A DNA stretch of 64,000 nt from Mesorhizobium loti (GCF_001510895.1 NZ_LPWA01000153.1:1-64000); one strand, 5' to 3'; counted from the stretch's first letter, positions 42,968-53,518 are shown. A program made the numbers and translations. Notes: generated by a model not told the origin, from the letters alone.

Positions 42968-43078
42968 TCCGGCAAGGCCGGCGGCCGGCTCCCGGTTAAA
43001 TCTTTGTAAGGATGTCAGCCGAAACGGCCGAAAACCGGGCTTTTGCCGTCTCACGAAGCGTTACGCCCCGTTACCGTC

Positions 43079-43107
43079 TTGTCCTTGACGTCAAGAACCA
43101 TCATATT
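43079..43107 (+). promoter_or_regulatory. Candidate promoter of the Bax-inhibitor-1 gene
   Basis: TTGTCC (43079-43084), a 17-base spacer, then CATATT (43102-43107) fit a sigma-70-like promoter reading into the leader. The spacer contains the perfect palindrome TTGACGTCAA (43085-43094), a possible repressor site. Transcription would begin near 43114. Confidence 0.4.
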
Positions 43108-43113
43108 TCGTGC

Positions 43114-43185
43114 AGGCATGCTGGAGCCCCGCCAGCGGCGCCTGGCCTATGAGGCCCGTCACCGGACGGGGCAGAAGCAACAGAG
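43114..43185 (+). ncRNA. Candidate ybhL RNA leader motif
   Basis: The leader before the YbhL/BI-1-type gene contains GGAGCCCCGCCAGCGGCG and TGGCCTATGAGG, then the hairpin GCCCGTC-ACC-G-GACGGGGC followed by AGAAGCAACAGAGG. A small cis-acting RNA named ybhL is known upstream of ybhL-family genes in Rhizobiales, and gene, position and size agree. I identified it by context and hairpin, without a covariance search. Confidence 0.6.
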
Positions 43186-43193
43186 GATTTCCA

Positions 43194-43933
43194 ATGGCTG
43201 ATCCCATTCGCAACTACCAGACGTCCGCCGCCCCCGGCGCGCGCGCGATATCGATCAGGGCCTCAGGGCCTATATGATCAAGGTCTACAACCTGATGGGG
43301 CTTGGCCTGCTCATCACCGGCCTTGCCGCCTGGGGCGCGTTCCAGCTCGCCGTCACTGGCGACGGCCAGCTGACCGCCTTTGGCCAGCTCATCTACGCAA
43401 GCGCATTCCGCTGGGTCGTCATCCTGGCGCCGCTGGCTGCGGTGATGTTCCTGTCGTTCAGGATCCAGTCGATGAGCGTGGCCGCGGCGCAGACCACGTT
43501 CTGGGTCTATGCCGGCCTTGTCGGCCTGTCGCTGTCGACGATCTTCCTCGTCTACACCGGCACCAGCATCACCCAGACATTCTTCGCCACCGCTGCCGCC
43601 TTCGGCGCGTTGTCGCTCTACGGCTACACGACCCGGCGCGACCTGACGGCCTTCGGCTCGTTCCTGATCATGGGCGTGATCGGCCTGCTGATCGCGATGG
43701 TCATCAACATCTTCCTGGCGTCGTCGGCGCTGGCCTTCGCCATTTCGGCGATCGGCGTGCTGGTGTTCGCGGGCCTGACTGCCTACGACACGCAGAAGAT
43801 AAAGGAGATGTATTTCGAGGGTGACGTCGCGGACGTCGCCGGCCGCAAGGCGATCATGGGCGCGCTGCAGCTCTACCTCGACTTCATCAACCTGTTCATG
43901 TTCTTGCTGCAGTTCATGGGCGACCGCCGCTAA
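43194..43933 (+). CDS. Bax inhibitor-1/YccA (YbhL) family membrane protein, frameshifted as assembled
   Basis: The ATG at 43194 gives MADPIRNYQTSAAPGARA; after one missing base near 43246 the protein continues IDQGLRAYMIKVYNLMGLGL and runs through seven hydrophobic helices to YLDFINLFMFLLQFMGDRR. Without the fix translation would have to start at 43274, losing the conserved N-terminus. Landmarks include YDTQKIKEMYFEGDVADVAG. The family comprises inner-membrane proteins with proposed calcium-leak and stress roles. Restored length is about 246. It has its own leader RNA and a strong terminator downstream. Confidence 0.9.
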
Positions 43934-43939
43934 GGCTGT

Positions 43940-43994
43940 TTGTCTTACGCAATTCCGGACGAAAAACCGCTACGCACTTTTCCTGGAATTGCTT
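43940..43994. repeat. Family C repeat, short form
   Basis: ACGCAATTCCGGACGAAAAA, then CCGCTACGCACTTTTCC and TGGAATTGCT: the second hairpin of family C only. It lies between the Bax-inhibitor stop and its terminator, so it is part of the 3' untranslated region. Confidence 0.85.
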
Positions 43995-44013
43995 GCTGGA
44001 CCATAGACTCGAG

Positions 44014-44043
44014 AGGGCGGCCCAACGGCCGCCCTTTCTTTTT
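44014..44043 (+). terminator. Rho-independent terminator after Bax-inhibitor gene
   Basis: AGGGCGGCC (44014-44022), loop CAAC, GGCCGCCCT (44027-44035), then TTCTTTTT. It is a strong stem with a U-rich tail on the plus strand, 80 bases after the stop. Confidence 0.88.
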
Positions 44044-44091
44044 GTGTGTTCCTCTGCTGTTATCGAGGCAGGAAAACAAATTGCACAAATT

Positions 44092-44679
44092 ATGAGCAAC
44101 ATTGCGATCAGGGCCGCCACCGCGGCCGACCTCGACCGGATCACGGAAATCTATGCGGACGCTGTCACGCACGGCACGGCGAGCTACGAGCTGGAGCCGC
44201 CCAGCCTGGCCGAAATGGGTAATCGATTCGATAGCTTAACGGCCGGCAGCTTTCCCTATCTCGTGGCGGAAAAGGACGGCATCGTGCAGGGTTATGCCTA
44301 TGCAGGACCGTTCCGGCCGCGCCCCGCCTACCGCTTCATCGTCGAGGATTCCGTCTATGTCGCGCCCGAGGCCAAGGGCCAGGGCGTCGGACGCCTGCTG
44401 ATGCAGGCGCTGGTCGAGGCGGCGCGCGCTTCAGGTTTTCGGCAGATCATCGCGGTGATCGGCGACGGCCATGCCGACAGCGCGTCGGTGCGGCTGCACG
44501 AGAAGCTCGGCTTCCGCCATTCCGGGTGCCTGGAAGGGTCAGGCTACAAGCACGGGCGCTGGCTGGATACGGTGTTCATGCAGCTGACGCTCAATGGGGG
44601 TGCTGCGCTGCCGCCCGATCCGGATTCGCTGCCGGAGCGGAAATTTCGGGAGGGGCTGAAAGGGGAACTGAAGAACTGA
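44092..44679 (+). CDS. GNAT family N-acetyltransferase (phosphinothricin acetyltransferase-like)
   Basis: A 195-residue acetyltransferase of the Pat/Bar type: IRAATAADLDRITEIYADAV, the acetyl-CoA motif APEAKGQGVGRLLMQALVE and the C-terminal LHEKLGFRHSGCLEGSGYKH with GRWLDTVFMQLTL. Relatives acetylate phosphinothricin, methionine sulfone or other small amines. The last residues (KGELKN) are encoded by an inverted-repeat element that follows the domain, so the tail is probably not functional. I chose the ATG at 44092; the region before it contains the terminator of the upstream gene. Confidence 0.9.
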   Translation: MSNIAIRAATAADLDRITEIYADAVTHGTASYELEPPSLAEMGNRFDSLTAGSFPYLVAEKDGIVQGYAYAGPFRPRPAYRFIVEDSVYVAPEAKGQGVGRLLMQALVEAARASGFRQIIAVIGDGHADSASVRLHEKLGFRHSGCLEGSGYKHGRWLDTVFMQLTLNGGAALPPDPDSLPERKFREGLKGELKN

Positions 44680-44762
44680 AGAACAAAATAGGACAGCGGT
44701 TATACCGGGCGCGCCAAGCGCTTTTCCTCAGTTCTTCAATTCTTCAGTTCCTCAATTCCCCT
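44658..44762. repeat. Inverted repeat of CTGAAGAA units
   Basis: GGGGAACTGAAGAACTGAAG on one side mirrors CTTCAATTCTTCAGTTCCTC and AATTCCCC on the other. The arms are separated by about 45 bases and overlap the end of the acetyltransferase gene and reach the stop of the DUF2794 gene. It may act as a bidirectional terminator. Confidence 0.75.
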
Positions 44763-45149
44763 TCACGCCTCGACCAGCTTCAACTTCGGATCGAAAACGC
44801 CGAGCACGCGGCCGAGCTCCTGGCCGCGCTTGAGGATGCGCCCGCCGGCGGCAATGACGGCGAAGGCGCCCTGCCGGCGCGCCAGTTTCGGGTCCTTGAC
44901 GATCTGGAACAACGGCACTTCGCTGGCCCGGCGGAAGACAGAAAAAACAGCGCGATCAGTAAGATGATCGATCGCATAATCGCGCCATTCATTGGCTGCC
45001 ACCATGCGTCCGTAAAGCCTCAGGATCTGGTCGAGCTCGCGCCGGTCGAAGCGCACCGGCTGGTCGAGGCGTGCGCTGCGCGCCTCATGTAGCGGGATCA
45101 ATATTCCGGATGCTTCCCCATCCTCCGTCCCGCTGCTGTGATCGGTCAT
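44763..45149 (-). CDS. DUF2794 domain-containing protein
   Basis: A 128-residue protein. The conserved part is RFDRRELDQILRLYGRMVAA, DHLTDRAVFSVFRRASEVPL and IVKDPKLARRQGAFAVIAAG, matching DUF2794, an alphaproteobacterial family of unknown function. The ATG at 45149 gives MTDHSSGTEDGEASGI. No membrane segment or signal is visible. It is divergent from a region that carries a probable ncRNA gene. Confidence 0.85.
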   Translation of the reverse strand: MTDHSSGTEDGEASGILIPLHEARSARLDQPVRFDRRELDQILRLYGRMVAANEWRDYAIDHLTDRAVFSVFRRASEVPLFQIVKDPKLARRQGAFAVIAAGGRILKRGQELGRVLGVFDPKLKLVEA

Positions 45150-45334
45150 GCCGCGACCCTTCGATTGAATCTTGCGCCTCCCAAGGTTCGCGCTTTCGCG
45201 GCTGAATTGCAAGGGCCGGCTAAGCAAGCGGGCCCTGCGCGGTTTCCGAAAGGTCCAGTCACGTTTGCAAAACGCGTGTTGGAATTGGTGATGCTTCGCC
45301 ACAATGTCGCCACAAATTATCCGCGCTCATGCCC

Positions 45335-45522
45335 CAATGTCCGACGAGTTTACCCGCGTTGCCTGAGACGGTTCGGTCCGGCACCGGCTCGTAAACCCCA
45401 AGCCCCCCGCCCACGGGTCAGCGTCGGATCGAACCAACCTCGGTTTTTCCTTGGAAAAATCAGGTGCGACGATCCCAAAACCTGAATGACCGGCGTCAGA
45501 AGCAAGCTGACGCCGGTTTTTT
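45335..45522 (+). ncRNA. Probable structured small RNA gene, class unassigned
   Basis: A strong plus-strand terminator (45489-45522) follows a 340-base stretch with no convincing plus-strand gene. The RNA would fold well: TCCGACG (45340-45346) with CGTCGGA (45422-45428); inside it GTTTAC (45348-45353) with GTAAAC (45391-45396); CCCG-CCCA-CGGG (45406-45417); then ACCT..TTTTTCC-TT-GGAAAAA..AGGT (45437-45465). A plus-strand reading frame 45138-45485 exists but is Arg/Pro-rich and resembles no family. It could be 6S RNA or another rhizobial sRNA; I cannot assign the class. The 5' end is approximate. Confidence 0.55.
45489..45522 (+). terminator. Rho-independent terminator of the putative sRNA
   Basis: ACCGGCGTCAG (45489-45499), loop AAGCAAG, CTGACGCCGGT (45507-45517), then TTTTTT. 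The U run is on the plus strand only, so it terminates a plus-strand transcript coming from the gap upstream. Confidence 0.9.
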
Positions 45523-45563
45523 ATTATCCTTCTCCCCTTGTGGAGAAGGGAAGTGGGTGCGAG

Positions 45564-46352
45564 CTAAAGCCGATCAGGCTTGCGGATGAAGGCGGCGCCG
45601 AGGATCGGACCGGGCATGCCATCCTTGCCGACCGACTGCAGCAGCACCGCGCAACCACCTTTCTTGGCGATCTCAGTCATCGGCAATTCGTAACGCTGCG
45701 CCTTGCCGTGCCACATGCCGGCGGTCTGGATGTCGGAGACGGCGTTCCAATAGGTCAGGCTGCGGCCGCTGTTCTCGCCCTGGCCGATCTTCACCATCTG
45801 CGGCGGATCGAAATAGACGATCACCACATGGGCGTCGCTCGGGCCGTTGCCGGCGTCGCCGGCGTCGATCATGACGCGGTCGCTGGTGCGGCTCACCTTG
45901 ATGCCGACCCGCATGCCCTCGCCCACCCTGTCCATCCGGGCCAGAGCGCCGTCGACGTCCTTGCGGCTGGCGCCGTTGACATGGCTGCGTCCATTGATGA
46001 CGGCCTGTGGGGTATAGACCGAGCGGCTGCCGAAGGCGCGCATATAGTCATACTGCCGGTCGGTATTCTCTTTGTTGCTCAGCGTGTCCTGCCAGCCGAG
46101 ATAGTCCCAGTAATTGACATGGTAGGCGAGCGCGACGATGTTTTCCTTGGCGGCCAGCTCGGCGAAGAATTCATCGGCCGGCGGGCAGGAACTGCAGCCC
46201 TGGCTGGTGAAAAGCTCGACCACGCCTAACGGTTTGTCGGTCTGAGCCTTGTCGGTCTGCGGCTTCTCAGGCTCGTTCGCCAGTGCGGTGCCGGCAAACG
46301 CTGAAAGGGCCAGTGCAAGTGCCGCAAGCCGCAATGGTCCTCGAGATGCCAT
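45564..46352 (-). CDS. DUF1223 (thioredoxin-like fold) exported protein
   Basis: A 262-residue protein with a signal peptide (MASRGPLRLAALALALSAFA, cleavage after ALA). The DUF1223 domain starts VVELFTSQGCSSCPPADEFF, with a CSSC pair at a thioredoxin-like active-site position. YHVNYWDYLGWQDTLSNKEN and YTPQAVINGRSHVNGASR are also typical. It is probably a periplasmic redox or structural protein; activity is not established. It lies next to acnA, as in related rhizobia. The ATG at 46352 was chosen because it begins the signal peptide. Confidence 0.9.
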   Translation of the reverse strand: MASRGPLRLAALALALSAFAGTALANEPEKPQTDKAQTDKPLGVVELFTSQGCSSCPPADEFFAELAAKENIVALAYHVNYWDYLGWQDTLSNKENTDRQYDYMRAFGSRSVYTPQAVINGRSHVNGASRKDVDGALARMDRVGEGMRVGIKVSRTSDRVMIDAGDAGNGPSDAHVVIVYFDPPQMVKIGQGENSGRSLTYWNAVSDIQTAGMWHGKAQRYELPMTEIAKKGGCAVLLQSVGKDGMPGPILGAAFIRKPDRL

Positions 46353-46553
46353 GACTGTTCCAATTCCCGCCGGTGACGCCGGCCTTGTTCTGATTGCCAA
46401 AATATGTGGCAGAAGCGCCAGTCAACGGGAAGTCACGTTGCGGTGAAATTTGTCACCGCGATCGCAGGTAAGGCGACGATAGGAGAGGCCACTGCATTTT
46501 TCGACGCGGTTCGATTTCGGAACCGCTTCACCGCCATGTGGTAAACTCTGCTG

Positions 46554-46634
46554 ATGCCGGTCGATCTCTACTGCGAGCGAACCGGATCTGGACTTTGGCC
46601 GAGCCGGCCAATGCTTGGCCGGCGGCGCTTTAAT
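46554..46634 (+). pseudogene. N-terminal remnant of a ceramidase-like membrane protein
   Basis: The ATG at 46554 reads MPVDLYCERTGSGLW, the conserved start of ceramidase-domain membrane proteins (usually continuing AEPANA). One base is missing near 46598, after which AEPANAWPAAL follows and the frame stops. Nothing of the membrane helices remains; a hairpin repeat follows directly. It looks like a gene truncated to its first 25 or so codons. Confidence 0.55.
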
Positions 46635-46694
46635 TAGGCATTAGGCAGTAGGCAATAGGGGCTTTCCCTACGGCCTATGCCCTACTGCCTACTC
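46634..46694. repeat. Hairpin repeat downstream of acnA
   Basis: TAGGCAGTAGGCAATAGGG and CCCTACGGCCTATGCCCTAC with CTGCCTA form an imperfect hairpin of TAGGCA-type units. It begins 9 bases after the acnA stop on the minus strand and may terminate that transcript, though the U run is weak. Confidence 0.65.
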
Positions 46695-46702
46695 CCTTGC
46701 TG

Positions 46703-49393
<2,691 letters not shown>

Positions 49394-49579
49394 GTGCGAT
49401 CCGTCCTTGTCTGTTCAGCCTGAAAGGGAACGGACGCCGATGGCATGCAATCACGCGCAAAGGTGCGGGTACGGCCATTTCCGCTGTCCGCTCCCAAGCA
49501 ACCCGAGCCGTTCAAGGCGGCGCGTGCGCTGGTTCGGCGCTAATTAGGTTCCCGCGCCGACCGCTGGCACGGATGAACC

Positions 49580-49615
49580 GCATATAGAGAATTTCCTGGA
49601 ATAGTTCTAGACAGT
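49580..49615. repeat. Fragment of family C repeat
   Basis: GAGAATTTCCTGGAATAGTTCTAGACAG matches the right arm of family C (TTTCCTGGAATTGCTCTAG) with changes. It lies in the 284-base divergent gap between acnA and ccmA. The rest of the gap holds no gene and must carry both promoters. Confidence 0.6.
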
Positions 49616-49677
49616 CGAAAAGCAAATTTGTGCGATGCGGCGGCGGCCGCGAAACGGTGCTTTCGGGACGGGCAAGG

Positions 49678-50286
49678 ATGCGGCTGATCGCCGAAAATCT
49701 GGGCGGCGAGCGCGGCGGCGAGACGGTCTTCTCCGGCATCGGCTTCGCGCTCGAAATGGCCGAGGCGCTCATCGTCACCGGGCCGAACGGCGCCGGCAAA
49801 TCGACGCTTCTGAGGGTCATCGCCGGCCTTCTGCCGGCGAGCGACGGAAAGGTAAGGATCGAGGGCGGCGGCGAAGCGTTTCCCACGGTCGCCTCGGCCT
49901 CGCATTATCTCGGCCATCTCAACGCGATGAAGATCGCACTCAGCGTCGAAGAAAACCTGGGTTTTTGGCGCGCCTTCCAAGGCGAGCCGGGGCTAAGCGT
50001 GGAGGAGGCGCTGGATACGGTCGGACTTGGCGGGCTCGGGCATCTGCCCTTCGGCTATCTTTCGACCGGGCAGAGGCGGCGCGCGTCGATCGCGAAGCTT
50101 TTGATCAGCCGGCGGCCGGTTTGGCTGCTCGACGAGCCGACGGCGGGGCTGGACAAGACTTCGGAGGAGCAGTTCGCGGGGTTGATGAGGGGGCATCTGG
50201 AGGATGGAGGGATTGTAGTTGCGGCGACGCATTTGCCGCTGGGGCTGGAAGGGGCGAAGGGGTTGAGGATGGGGGAGACTATTTGA
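49678..50286 (+). CDS. ccmA: Heme exporter ATP-binding protein CcmA
   Basis: A 202-residue ABC ATPase of the cytochrome c maturation system I. Walker A GPNGAGKS is at 35-42; signature-type GYLSTGQRRRASIAKLL and Walker B WLLDEPTAGLDK follow. It drives release of holo-CcmE together with CcmB, CcmC and CcmD. The ATG at 49678 (MRLIAENLGGERGGETVFSG) gives the normal start. A family B repeat separates it from ccmB, which is unusual for an operon. Confidence 0.94.
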   Translation: MRLIAENLGGERGGETVFSGIGFALEMAEALIVTGPNGAGKSTLLRVIAGLLPASDGKVRIEGGGEAFPTVASASHYLGHLNAMKIALSVEENLGFWRAFQGEPGLSVEEALDTVGLGGLGHLPFGYLSTGQRRRASIAKLLISRRPVWLLDEPTAGLDKTSEEQFAGLMRGHLEDGGIVVAATHLPLGLEGAKGLRMGETI

Positions 50287-50295
50287 TGTCGGCGC

Positions 50296-50460
50296 GAGGC
50301 ACCCCCCTCTGCCCTGCCGGGCATCTCCCCCTCAAGGGGGGAGATCGGCAGTTCGGGCGCCCCGCTAGTCTTGCCACGCTGGAGATCGGCGAAGGCCAGG
50401 GTGACATCCAATCTCCCCCCTTGAGGGGGAGATGGCCGGCAGGCCAGAGGGGGGTGCCTG
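50296..50460. repeat. Family B repeat inside the ccm operon
   Basis: A complete element (CACCCCCCTCTGCCCTGCCG at the left, CAGGCCAGAGGGGGGTGC at the right, core CACGCTGGAGATCGGCGAAG) between ccmA and ccmB, which read in the same direction. It begins 10 bases after the ccmA stop and ends 20 bases before the ccmB GTG start. It would form two strong hairpins in the operon mRNA. Confidence 0.9.
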
Positions 50461-50479
50461 GGCGAAGGGATATCAAGCC

Positions 50480-51145
50480 GTGCTAGCCCTCTTCCTGCGC
50501 GATATCCGCCTTTCCATCCGCGCTGGCGGCGGAGCATTGATCGGCGTCATCTTCTTCCTCGCCGTCATCGCGACGATCCCGTTCGGCGTCGGGCCGGACC
50601 TCAACCTCTTATCCCGCATCGGCCCCGCGATCCTGTGGATCGCGGCCCTCCTCGCCTGCCTGCTCGGGCTCGACCGGCTGTTCCAGGCCGACCGCGAGGA
50701 CGGCTCGCTGGATCTCCTCGTGCTCAACAACGACCGCCAGATGCTGGCGCTGACGGTGCTGACCAAGTGCCTGGCGCACTGGACCGGCAGCGTGCTGCCG
50801 CTGGTGATCGCGGCGCCCTTGCTCGGCCTGTTCATGAACATGGCGCCGCTCGGCATCGGCGCCACGGCGCTGACGCTTCTCGTCGGCACGCCGGCCATCA
50901 CCTTCATCGGCGCCGCCGGCGCTTCTGTCGCGGTGGCGCTGCCGCGCGGCGGGCTGCTGATTTCTGTGCTGGTGCTGCCGCTCACCATTCCGGTGCTGAT
51001 CTTCGGCGTCTCGGCAAGCTATGGCGCGGTGGCCGACCCGGCGCCGTTCCTGCAGCCCTTCCTCATTCTTGCCGCGCTGACGCTGTTTCTTGCGGTGATC
51101 GGCCCACTGGCCGCGGCGCTTGCGTTGCGCCACGGGACGGATTGA
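50480..51145 (+). CDS. ccmB: Heme exporter permease CcmB
   Basis: A 221-residue membrane protein with six hydrophobic helices. It begins VLALFLRDIRLSIRAGGGAL, the CcmB start; the LDRLFQADREDGSLDLLVLN segment is the family hallmark. It works with CcmA. I chose the GTG at 50480, with GAAGGGA ten bases upstream; an earlier in-frame start would read through the repeat. ccmC, expected next, is not found. Confidence 0.94.
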   Translation: MLALFLRDIRLSIRAGGGALIGVIFFLAVIATIPFGVGPDLNLLSRIGPAILWIAALLACLLGLDRLFQADREDGSLDLLVLNNDRQMLALTVLTKCLAHWTGSVLPLVIAAPLLGLFMNMAPLGIGATALTLLVGTPAITFIGAAGASVAVALPRGGLLISVLVLPLTIPVLIFGVSASYGAVADPAPFLQPFLILAALTLFLAVIGPLAAALALRHGTD

Positions 51146-51274
51146 GGTTCGGACAACGTTTCTCACCTGCGGCGCGGCGGCTGATTGCGCGGCCGGCGGT
51201 GCAAGGCTAAGGGAAGGCATGATCGAACGGATGGGCACGACAGGCGCACAAGGCACGCGCACGGAGCGGCAGCC

Positions 51275-51448
51275 ATGAGCGCGCATGCTCTCTATGTCAC
51301 GGCCGCCTATGCCATCACGGCGATCGTGCTCGCCGGGCTGATCGGCTGGATCCTGCTCGACCAGCGGGCACGCAAGCGCGAGCTCGCCGCTTTGGACGCC
51401 GCGGGCGTGCGGCGGCGTTCCGACAAGGCCGGGACGGCGAAGCCGTGA
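51275..51448 (+). CDS. ccmD: Heme exporter protein CcmD
   Basis: A 57-residue protein with a single membrane helix (VTAAYAITAIVLAGLIGWIL) and a basic cytoplasmic tail (DQRARKRELAALDAAGVRRR), the CcmD pattern. It stabilises CcmC and CcmE in the heme-release complex. Its start overlaps (ATGA) the end of a 19-codon frame beginning MIERMGTTGAQG at 51218 that could be a remnant of the missing ccmC. Its 3' end overlaps the ccmG GTG start. Confidence 0.9.
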   Translation: MSAHALYVTAAYAITAIVLAGLIGWILLDQRARKRELAALDAAGVRRRSDKAGTAKP

Positions 51449-52020
51449 GCAGCGAAACACAAACGCCGGCACCCCGTCGCCGCCTGTTCGTGCTCTTGCC
51501 GCTGCTGGTCTTTTTGGGCCTTGCCGGCCTGTTCCTGTCGCAGCTCCTGTCCGGCCGCGACGTTTCGGAAATCCCCTCGGCCCTGATCGGCCTGCCGGCA
51601 CCGCAGACCAACCTGCCGCCGCTCGAAGGGTCGAACCTGCCGGGGCTCGACTCGAAAGCCTTTGCGGGCAAGGTGACGCTGGTCAACGTGTTTGCATCAT
51701 GGTGCGCGCCATGCCGGGAAGAGCATCCGGTGCTTCTGGCGCTGTCGCAGGACAAGCGCTTCACGCTTGCCGCGCTGAACTACAAGGACCAGCCGGAAAA
51801 CGCCCGCCGCTTCCTCGGCGATCTCGGCAATCCCTACCAGGCGATCGGCGTCGATCCGGCCGGCCGCGCGGCGATCGACTGGGGCGTCTACGGCGTGCCG
51901 GAGACCTTCGTCGTGGGCAAGGACGGCAGAATAGCCTACAAGCATGTCGGGCCGCTGACGCCGGAATCGGCGAGGGACCTGCTGCTGCCGCAGATCGAGA
52001 AAGCGCTGGCGGCGCATTGA
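51445..52020 (+). CDS. ccmG: Thiol:disulfide interchange protein CcmG (DsbE/CycY)
   Basis: A 191-residue membrane-anchored thioredoxin. There is an N-terminal helix (LFVLLPLLVFLGLAGLFLSQ), then a periplasmic domain with the WCAPC redox site (C87, C90) and the family cis-Pro/GxxxxPE region WGVYGVPETFVVGKDG. It reduces apocytochrome c cysteines for heme attachment. It starts with GTG at 51445, four bases before the ccmD stop, so it is coupled. Confidence 0.95.
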   Translation: MSSETQTPAPRRRLFVLLPLLVFLGLAGLFLSQLLSGRDVSEIPSALIGLPAPQTNLPPLEGSNLPGLDSKAFAGKVTLVNVFASWCAPCREEHPVLLALSQDKRFTLAALNYKDQPENARRFLGDLGNPYQAIGVDPAGRAAIDWGVYGVPETFVVGKDGRIAYKHVGPLTPESARDLLLPQIEKALAAH

Positions 52021-52140
52021 TATTCAGGTGAGGCCGGCCTGCAAATGGCGGCTCCCTGCGCTTCCGGTGCTCACGTACTTTCAAGTACGCTCCGCTCCGG
52101 TTCTCGGAAGCCACCATTTTCGACTCGGCCTGACCTGAAT
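52021..52140. repeat. Long imperfect palindrome after ccmG
   Basis: ATTCAGGTGAGGCCG at the left pairs with CGGCCTGACCTGAAT at the right with one mismatch. Inside, TGGCGGCTCCCTGCGCTTCC pairs loosely with CGGTTCTCGGAAGCCACCA, and ACGTACTTTCAAGTACG forms the tip. It follows the ccmG stop immediately and may stop transcription of the ccm operon or protect its 3' end. Confidence 0.75.
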
Positions 52141-52181
52141 CTCAACGCGCCGTCAGGCCTGGCGCCGGGTGGCTAAAAGAC

Positions 52182-52349
52182 TCAGCCGTAGATCTGCTTG
52201 TGGATCTGGTAGAGCATCTCGGAGCGGTCGGCGCGCAGATCGGCGAGATCGCGGCTCGACAGGTTTTCGATTTCAGCGACGAGACGGTTGTACTGGCGGC
52301 GCTTGGCGATGTTGGTGCGGGCGCGCGAGACGAGATTGTCGAAGATCAT
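52182..52349 (-). CDS. DUF1127 domain-containing small protein
   Basis: A 55-residue protein starting MIFDNLVSRARTNIAKRRQY and ending MLYQIHKQIYG. It carries the DUF1127 core (LVAEIENLSSRDLADLRADR), a small Arg-rich helical protein. In alphaproteobacteria such proteins bind RNA or are linked to phosphate, stress or carbon control, depending on the member. It has AGGAAC-type upstream bases on the minus strand and a striking inverted repeat 56 bases upstream, which suggests repression. Confidence 0.88.
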   Translation of the reverse strand: MIFDNLVSRARTNIAKRRQYNRLVAEIENLSSRDLADLRADRSEMLYQIHKQIYG

Positions 52350-52404
52350 GACGAGGTTCCTTGCTTAGTTGTTCCTCCCTGATCGATTGCGAGCATGACA
52401 TAGG

Positions 52405-52444
52405 AATGGTGCATTGCAAAAAGAAGATGTTGCAATGCACCATT
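52405..52444. promoter_or_regulatory. Perfect 15-base inverted repeat upstream of DUF1127 gene
   Basis: AATGGTGCATTGCAA (52405-52419) and TTGCAATGCACCATT (52430-52444) are perfect reverse complements with a 10-base AAGAAGATG-type spacer. Each arm contains its own near-palindrome TGCATTGCA. This looks like a paired operator for a dimeric or tetrameric repressor, or an attenuating hairpin if transcribed. Confidence 0.55.
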
Positions 52445-52600
52445 GCAGCCAGCGCATAGCCGGTTAACCGGCCGTTACCCGCATGTCGGCCCGAAGGCAC
52501 CGCGGCAAGACACAAGATGCGGTGAAGCGTCGTCGTCGATCTTGCCAGATCGCTCGCCGGCTGGCTTGATCGCGCCCGACCAGATCGCCGGGAGGAAATC

Positions 52601-53518
<918 letters not shown>

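Noticed and set aside
40142..43054. Very long open frame on the minus strand opposite ybbP
   Set aside because: It is antisense to a well-supported permease, has an R/Q/A/D/H-rich composition typical of antisense frames in GC-rich DNA, and shows no domain.
45138..45485. Plus-strand frame ending just before the terminator
   Set aside because: It overlaps the DUF2794 start, is Arg/Pro-rich, has no ribosome site and no family resemblance. A structured RNA explains the terminator better, though a small protein cannot be fully excluded.
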